From contig CAMEWZ010000054.1 of assembly GCA_945946745.1 (NCBI GenBank), positions 1 through 10,193 on the forward strand: a stretch of 10,193 nt of DNA. The letters run 5' to 3'. This DNA comes from an uncultured Clostridia bacterium. GTDB taxonomy: Bacteria; Bacillota; Clostridia; Oscillospirales; Oscillospiraceae. The notes beneath the pieces were generated by a model. It did not search any database and had not been told where the DNA came from. It worked only from the letters and a program-made list of their open reading frames with translations. Positions 6,040-10,193 of this stretch are shown one piece after another (positions within the stretch are counted from its first letter, which is position 1; every line of letters starts with the position of its first letter). Position numbers and translations under genes: made by a program.

Positions 6040-7419
6040 ATGTCCCTGCGGGCGAGACTGTATGGTTACTGGATGAAAAAGCGGCCCAAAAGCATGAGTT
6101 CCGCCAAGGTCATCGCGGTGGTGTTCGCCTTGATCGTCCTGCTGGGAACCTGCCTGCTGGCGCTCCCGGCCGCGGCCCGGGACGGCGTGTCCTGCGGTTT
6201 CCGCCCGGCGCTGTTTACGGCAACCTCCGCTACCTGTGTCACCGGGCTGGTGCTGTACGACACCTGGAGCCAGTGGAGCGGCTTTGGGCAGACGGTGATT
6301 TTGTGCTTGATTCAAATTGGCGGCCTGGGCTTTATGTCCGCGGCCACGCTGCTGGTTTTTGTGCTGCGCAGGCGAATCGGCCTAAAGCAGCGGTTGGTGA
6401 TGGCCCAAGCGCTGAGCCTAAACGAGATCGACGGCGTGGTGCGGCTTCAGCGGACGGTGCTATTTGGCAGCTTCACTGTGGAGGCCATCGGCGCACTGGT
6501 GCTGACCCTTCACTTCTGGCCAAGCTATGGCTTTTGGCGGGCCTTGCGCTGGGGGGTATTTCATTCCGTTTCCGCCTTCTGCAACGCCGGTTTTGACATT
6601 TTCGGCGTCTTGGAGCCGGGTGGCAGCTTGCTTCCCTTCCAGTCTGACCCGGTGGTGCTGCTGACTCTGGGCGCGTTGGTGGTGGTGGGCGGCCTGGGCT
6701 TTCTGGTCTGGGAAGAAATCGCGGAAAAGCGGCGGCTGCGCCGGTTCAGCGTTTACACCCGTCTGGTGCTGCTGACCACCGGCATTCTTCTGCTGCTGGG
6801 CTGGGCGCTGACCTGCCTGCTGGAGTGGAACAATCCGGAGACCCTGGGGGGCATGGATGTGGGGGACAAGCTGCTCAACGGCCTGTTCCAGTCCATTACC
6901 CTGCGGACGGCAGGCTTTGCGGCCATTGACCAGGCTCGGCTGACCCAGGCGGGAAAGGCGGTAAGCGTGTTTTTCATGCTCATCGGCGGTTCCTCCGGTT
7001 CCACGGCAGGTGGCCTCAAAACCGTTACCTTTATGGTGCTGGTGCTGTTCATTATGGCCCGGGCCAGAGGGAAAAGCAGTGTGTGCGTATTCCGCCGCAC
7101 CATCCCTCAAGCGCAGGTGCTGGACGCCATGACCATTGCCTTTATTATGATTTTTCTGGCTATGGTGGGAGGCGCGTTTATCAGCGCCACCTCGCCGGTT
7201 CCCTTTACGGACGCCCTGTATGAGGCGGTTTCCGCCCTGGGCACCGTGGGGCTGACGGCAGGTGCCACGGGAAGCTTAAGCGTTCCGGCGCAGATTTTGA
7301 TTATTTTCTATATGTATTTTGGCCGGGTGGGGGTACTGACCATCAGTCTGGGCTTCTTGACGGGAGACCGGGCGGAGGAGCGGTTCCGCTACGCCGAGAC
7401 CAGTTTGCTGATCGGATAA
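6040..7419 (+). CDS. ktrB: Potassium uptake channel subunit KtrB (TrkH/KtrB family)
   Basis: This 459-residue membrane protein is the ion-conducting subunit of a Ktr-type potassium transporter. The four pore repeats each show their filter glycine: TSATCVTGL (G69), SVSAFCNAGF (G184), SITLRTAGF (G292) and AVSALGTVGL (G405). The third-repeat intramembrane gating loop reads GGSSGSTAGG (316-325). Hydrophobic pairs around each pore loop fit the usual M1-P-M2 repeats, and IQIGGLGFM (91-99) is a family hallmark. Length matches KtrB and is shorter than many TrkH proteins. The next gene encodes the regulatory partner KtrA, starting 14 bases after the stop, so both are almost surely co-transcribed. An open frame reaches 5998, but the ribosome site supports the ATG at 6040. 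Sodium dependence is known for some KtrB proteins and is not shown here. Confidence 0.93.
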   Translation: MSLRARLYGYWMKKRPKSMSSAKVIAVVFALIVLLGTCLLALPAAARDGVSCGFRPALFTATSATCVTGLVLYDTWSQWSGFGQTVILCLIQIGGLGFMSAATLLVFVLRRRIGLKQRLVMAQALSLNEIDGVVRLQRTVLFGSFTVEAIGALVLTLHFWPSYGFWRALRWGVFHSVSAFCNAGFDIFGVLEPGGSLLPFQSDPVVLLTLGALVVVGGLGFLVWEEIAEKRRLRRFSVYTRLVLLTTGILLLLGWALTCLLEWNNPETLGGMDVGDKLLNGLFQSITLRTAGFAAIDQARLTQAGKAVSVFFMLIGGSSGSTAGGLKTVTFMVLVLFIMARARGKSSVCVFRRTIPQAQVLDAMTIAFIMIFLAMVGGAFISATSPVPFTDALYEAVSALGTVGLTAGATGSLSVPAQILIIFYMYFGRVGVLTISLGFLTGDRAEERFRYAETSLLIG

Positions 7420-7423
7420 GGAG
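7418..7423 (+). promoter_or_regulatory. Ribosome binding site that fixes the ktrA start
   Basis: AAGGAG overlaps the last two bases of the ktrB stop codon and lies nine bases before the ATG at 7433. The in-frame TTG at 7424 directly abuts it and is therefore unlikely to be used. Confidence 0.75.
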
Positions 7424-7432
7424 TTGGCTTGT

Positions 7433-8080
7433 ATGAAAACATATGTTGTGATCGGTTTGGGACGGTTTGGCTCGGCGCTGTCCCGGCAGCTGTGTATGCT
7501 GGGGGCTGAGGTTCTGGCAATGGATGTGCAGACCAGCCTGGTGCAGCAGCTGGCCAATGATGTGACCCAGGCTGTGGTGGGAGATGCCCAGGATAAGGAA
7601 GTGCTGCGCTCCCTGGGCGTGCGGAATTTTGACTGCGCCGTCATCGCCATCGGCGACAACCTGGCGGCGTCGGTGCTGATTACCATGAATTTGAAGGAAT
7701 TGGGCGTGCCGTATATTGTCTGCAAGGCCCACGATGAGACCCACCGCCGGGTGCTGGAAAAGCTGGGAGTGGATCGGGTGGTGATCCCGGAGCAGGAGCA
7801 CGCCCAGCGGCTGGGCCGCAGCCTGTTTTCTCACAATGTGCTGGATTATATTGAGCTGTCCGAGGACTATGGCATTCTGGAAGTTCCCAGTCCCAAGGAC
7901 TGGGTGGGCAAGACCCTAAAAGAGCTGAACGTCCGGGCCAAGCTGGGTGTGAATATCATCGCCGTGGAAAACGGCAAGTCCACCAATGTTTCCCCCGCCG
8001 CGGATTACCGCATCCAGAAGGAGGACATCCTGGTGGTGCTGGGGGATAACTACGCTCTGGAGGCAATGCAGAAGTTGTGA
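7433..8080 (+). CDS. ktrA: Potassium uptake regulatory subunit KtrA (RCK/TrkA-N protein)
   Basis: This 215-residue cytoplasmic protein forms the ring that gates KtrB. The N-terminal RCK_N Rossmann domain (about 1-130) carries the nucleotide-binding loop GLGRFG (8-13) and the ribose-binding acid D31 after strand two, the pattern of ATP/ADP- or NAD-binding KtrA/TrkA proteins. IPEQEHAQRLGRSL leads into the C-terminal RCK_C domain (about 138-215), which in KtrA of Staphylococcus aureus binds c-di-AMP; whether this one does is not visible. One RCK pair and the length match KtrA/KtrC rather than the doubled TrkA. It lies directly behind ktrB. Its TGA stop overlaps the next ATG (TGATG), linking translation of the methyltransferase to it. 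Confidence 0.93.
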   Translation: MKTYVVIGLGRFGSALSRQLCMLGAEVLAMDVQTSLVQQLANDVTQAVVGDAQDKEVLRSLGVRNFDCAVIAIGDNLAASVLITMNLKELGVPYIVCKAHDETHRRVLEKLGVDRVVIPEQEHAQRLGRSLFSHNVLDYIELSEDYGILEVPSPKDWVGKTLKELNVRAKLGVNIIAVENGKSTNVSPAADYRIQKEDILVVLGDNYALEAMQKL

Positions 8081-8826
8081 TGGAGCAGAGGATTACATCC
8101 CGGAAGAATCCTGCTTTGCAGCAGGTGAAAAAGCTGCTGTCCTCCAAAAAGGCCCGGGAGGAAATGGGACTGTTCGTGGCGGACGGCACCAAGCTTCTTG
8201 CGGAGGCGGTACGCTATTGCCCCGGGCTGGATACGGTGATTTTATCCGACGGTGTGCAGGCCCAGGTGCCCCAGAATGTTCGTCTGATCCGGGTGCCGGA
8301 AGATGTGATGGTATCCCTGTCTCCCATGGCGGCGCCCCAGGGAGCGCTGTTTCTGTGCCGTTTGCCGGAAAAAACGCCTTTCATCCCCAGAGGGGGAATG
8401 GTGCTGCTGGACGGCATCCAGGATCCGGGAAATCTGGGCACCATTTTGCGTACCGCCGATGCCCTGGACATTCCCGTGGCCCTGCTGGAGGGCTGCGCGG
8501 ATCCTTACAGCCACAAGGTGGTTCGCGCCAGCATGGGAGCGGTGTTCCGCACCCAGGTGGTGCAGGTTTCCTGGCAGGAGGCAAAGGCTGCCTGCGCCGC
8601 CGGGAAAATTCCCATCGGCGTGACGGCGCTGAGTGAGCGTGCCATGGATTTGCGTCAAGCAGAGCTGAAAAACATGGCTGTGGTCATCGGCAGCGAGGGC
8701 CAGGGCGTCCGGCAGGAGATATTGGACAGTGCGGACGCGGAACTGATTATCCCCATGAATCCCCACTGCGAATCCCTAAACGCCGCCGTGGCGGCCGCCA
8801 TTGTCATGTGGCAGATGAAGCTTTAA
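8080..8826 (+). CDS. SpoU/TrmH family RNA 2'-O-ribose methyltransferase
   Basis: The 248-residue protein has the SPOUT knot motifs of the SpoU class. Motif 1 is IQDPGNLGTILRTADA (113-128), with N118 and R124. Motif 2 is VIGSEGQGV (202-210). Motif 3 is IPMNPHCESLNAAVA (224-238). Residues about 1-95 form the substrate-binding N-terminal domain typical of RlmB/YsgA-like members. These enzymes use S-adenosylmethionine to methylate ribose in rRNA or tRNA; the target nucleotide cannot be read from sequence. A GTG immediately upstream (8077) is in frame, but the ATG at 8080 is preferred. It overlaps the ktrA stop and has no good Shine-Dalgarno site of its own (the nearest GGAGG ends about 17 bases upstream), so reinitiation after ktrA is the likely mode. 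Confidence 0.92.
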   Translation: MEQRITSRKNPALQQVKKLLSSKKAREEMGLFVADGTKLLAEAVRYCPGLDTVILSDGVQAQVPQNVRLIRVPEDVMVSLSPMAAPQGALFLCRLPEKTPFIPRGGMVLLDGIQDPGNLGTILRTADALDIPVALLEGCADPYSHKVVRASMGAVFRTQVVQVSWQEAKAACAAGKIPIGVTALSERAMDLRQAELKNMAVVIGSEGQGVRQEILDSADAELIIPMNPHCESLNAAVAAAIVMWQMKL

Positions 8827-8858
8827 ATAAAAAAACCATAGCGTTCCAAAGATAAGAG

Positions 8859-8864
8859 AGGAGG
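8859..8864 (+). promoter_or_regulatory. Consensus ribosome binding site of dprA
   Basis: AGGAGG lies seven bases before the ATG at 8872. It is the strongest ribosome site in the window and contrasts with the coupled starts of the two preceding junctions. Confidence 0.85.
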
Positions 8865-8871
8865 AACCGAA

Positions 8872-10152
8872 ATGCTGCTTCATTGGATCTGGCTTGCCCA
8901 CCGTCCCGGGGTGAATGACCGGGTGAAGCTGGCGCTTTTGCGGCATTTTCGGGATCCGGAGGATATCTTCTTTGCGGACAACGGCGCCTATGACTATGTG
9001 GAGGGCCTTACCCAGGAGGCGAAGGACGCGCTGCTGGATAAGGATTTGACCGGGGCCGAGGAAATTTTGGAGGCCTGCACCCGGGAAAAGCTGCATATTC
9101 TGACCTACCAGGATGCCGCGTATCCCGCCCGGCTGAAAAACATCACCGATCCGCCGGTGGTGCTTTACTATAAAGGACGGCTCCCGGATTTCGATGCCCT
9201 GCCGCTGATTGGTGTGGTGGGCACCCGGAAGGCCTCGGCCTATGGCTTGACCACTGCCAAGCGTATGGGCTACCAGATCGGCAAGTGCGGCGGCATTGTG
9301 GTTTCCGGCATGGCCTACGGCATTGACGGCATGGCCATGAGCGGCGCGCTGACTGCCGGGCAGACGGTGGTGGGGGTGCTGGGCTGCGGGGCGGATGTGG
9401 TATATCCTCTGTCCAACCGGGCGCTTTTCCGGGATGTGGAGGAATACGGCTGTCTGCTCAGCGAGTTCCCGCCGGGATACCCGCCCGCGAAATGGACCTT
9501 CCCCAAGCGAAACCGGATCATCAGCGGCTTGAGTAACGGCGTGCTGGTGGTGGAGGCGCCGGAAAAGAGCGGCGCCTTGATCACCGCCCGATTGGCGGCA
9601 GAGCAGGGCCGGGATGTATTTGTGGTGCCGGGAAATATCGATATGCCCAGCTTTGTGGGCAGCAACCGGCTGCTGCGGGATGGGGCCATTATGGTTTCTT
9701 CCGGCTGGGATGTGGTCAGTGAATACGAGGCGCTGTATCCGGACAAGCTGCACAGGGAAGACGCGCCCTGCCAGGTCAGAGCCTACCCCGATGAGGTGCT
9801 TCGGGCATCCCAGCCGGAAAAAATCCCGCCAAAGGTGGCGCAAACCCCTGCTTATCCGGAGAAAAAAGGGAAGCTTAAGAAAAACTTAGACAAAAAAGAC
9901 ATTGACAAGTGTAGCCAGACGGCTTATAGTGACGTATACGCCACCCGCCCGGCGCTGTCGCCAGACGAAGCGGCGGTGGCCGCCGCCCTGGAATCGGGGG
10001 AGCGGCTGGTGGACGATGTGATCGCCGAGACCGGGCTGACCACCGGCAAGCTTCTGGCAATCTTAACCATGCTGGAGCTGAAAGGCGTCATCAAGCGCTT
10101 GCCCGGCAAGCGCATCTGCTTGAAAATCAGGCAAAATAAGGAAATGGAATGA
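8872..10152 (+). CDS. dprA: DNA-processing protein DprA/Smf
   Basis: DprA binds incoming single-stranded DNA during transformation and loads RecA; it is also widespread in bacteria not known to be competent. In this 426-residue protein, a helical SAM-like N-terminal region (about 1-75) precedes the extended Rossmann fold (about 75-290). The fold carries GVVGTRKASAYG (114-125), SGMAYGIDGMA (145-155), GCGADVVYP (171-179), the FPKRNRIISGLSNGVLVVEA core and GRDVFVVPGNI. The usual AAH after GID is replaced here by MAM. A lysine-rich, AT-rich linker (about 315-355) separates it from a C-terminal winged-helix-like domain (about 360-420; LVDDVIAETGLTTGKLLAILTMLELKGVIKRLPG). The start is fixed by a perfect AGGAGG. 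It follows the methyltransferase by 45 bases and precedes a probable topA, a common Firmicutes order. Confidence 0.94.
   Translation: MLLHWIWLAHRPGVNDRVKLALLRHFRDPEDIFFADNGAYDYVEGLTQEAKDALLDKDLTGAEEILEACTREKLHILTYQDAAYPARLKNITDPPVVLYYKGRLPDFDALPLIGVVGTRKASAYGLTTAKRMGYQIGKCGGIVVSGMAYGIDGMAMSGALTAGQTVVGVLGCGADVVYPLSNRALFRDVEEYGCLLSEFPPGYPPAKWTFPKRNRIISGLSNGVLVVEAPEKSGALITARLAAEQGRDVFVVPGNIDMPSFVGSNRLLRDGAIMVSSGWDVVSEYEALYPDKLHREDAPCQVRAYPDEVLRASQPEKIPPKVAQTPAYPEKKGKLKKNLDKKDIDKCSQTAYSDVYATRPALSPDEAAVAAALESGERLVDDVIAETGLTTGKLLAILTMLELKGVIKRLPGKRICLKIRQNKEME
9902..9930 (+). promoter_or_regulatory. Predicted internal promoter within dprA, probably for topA
   Basis: TTGACA (9902-9907), exactly 17 bases and TATAGT (9925-9930) match the sigma-A consensus at 11 of 12 positions. 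They lie in the AT-rich codons for the DprA linker. Transcription would start near 9937, about 235 bases before the probable topA start. Confidence 0.55.
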
Positions 10153-10170
10153 AACGGAGAACGTGTATAC

Positions 10171-10193
10171 ATGGGCAAACCTAGCAACCTTGT
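10171..10193 (+). CDS. topA: Probable DNA topoisomerase I, first codons only
   Basis: Only 23 bases remain, encoding MGKPSNL and part of a valine codon. Bacterial topoisomerase I often begins with a short lead followed by NLVIVESPAKAKT, and topA commonly follows dprA in Firmicutes, so the call rests on the SNLV match and gene order. A GGAG at 10156-10159 lies eleven bases upstream of the ATG, and the start is 18 bases after the dprA stop. Confidence 0.65.

Noticed and set aside
8801..8828. TTGTCA, 16 bases, TTAAAT upstream of dprA as a promoter
   Set aside because: The -10 matches only four of six positions, and the short methyltransferase-dprA gap plus co-direction make read-through simpler. 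It is possible but too weak to annotate.
8776..9843. 355-codon open frame on the minus strand opposite dprA
   Set aside because: It is opposite a well-supported dprA with all family motifs. The translated sequence is His/Gln/Gly-rich, as expected from antisense of this codon usage.
1..10193. Mobile element, CRISPR array, toxin-antitoxin, phage-defence or other novel accessory system
   Set aside because: Every sizeable coding region is assigned to a known housekeeping or envelope family. No transposase, integrase, direct-repeat array or cluster of unknown genes was seen.

Overview
The window looks like ordinary chromosomal DNA from a GC-rich member of the Clostridia, probably a gut-type relative in Oscillospirales. 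This is an inference. It rests on purine-rich Shine-Dalgarno sites, near-consensus sigma-A promoters, a KtrB/KtrA potassium system, and dprA followed by what appears to be the start of topA, a gene order common in Firmicutes. The genes are densely packed, and no gene-free stretch exceeds about 200 bases. I see no tRNA, rRNA, CRISPR array, insertion sequence or prophage gene.

Layout from left to right. (1) 1-653, minus: the N-terminal part of a secreted PIG-L family deacetylase, cut by the window edge. (2) 654-824: a divergent promoter region whose minus promoter is a perfect sigma-A consensus. (3) 825-2650, plus: mutY (adenine DNA glycosylase) and a PHP-family phosphoesterase resembling histidinol-phosphatase, joined by a TAATG overlap. 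(4) 2654-3133, minus: ogt-type O6-alkylguanine-DNA alkyltransferase, converging on the PHP gene with 3 bases between stop codons. (5) 3273-4676, plus: a membrane phosphoglycosyltransferase (bacterial sugar transferase). It converges, across a strong bidirectional hairpin terminator, on (6) 4723-5847, minus: a membrane acyltransferase of family 3. (7) 5848-6039: a second divergent promoter region. (8) 6040-10193, plus: ktrB, ktrA, a SpoU/TrmH-type RNA methyltransferase, dprA and the first codons of a probable topA.

Functionally, mutY and ogt serve DNA repair: oxidised-guanine mispairs and alkylated guanine respectively. The sugar transferase and acyltransferase are plausible surface-polysaccharide enzymes. 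The PIG-L protein may act on exported glycans. KtrB and KtrA form one potassium uptake system. The methyltransferase, dprA and topA are housekeeping genes that appear to be carried in the same transcriptional direction.

I found no convincing new biological system. The most useful non-routine observations are these: a strong predicted promoter inside the AT-rich linker of dprA, well placed to drive topA; two dyad repeats overlapping promoters; a perfect-consensus promoter for the PIG-L gene; and active-site sequence variants in the PIG-L, Ogt and DprA proteins.
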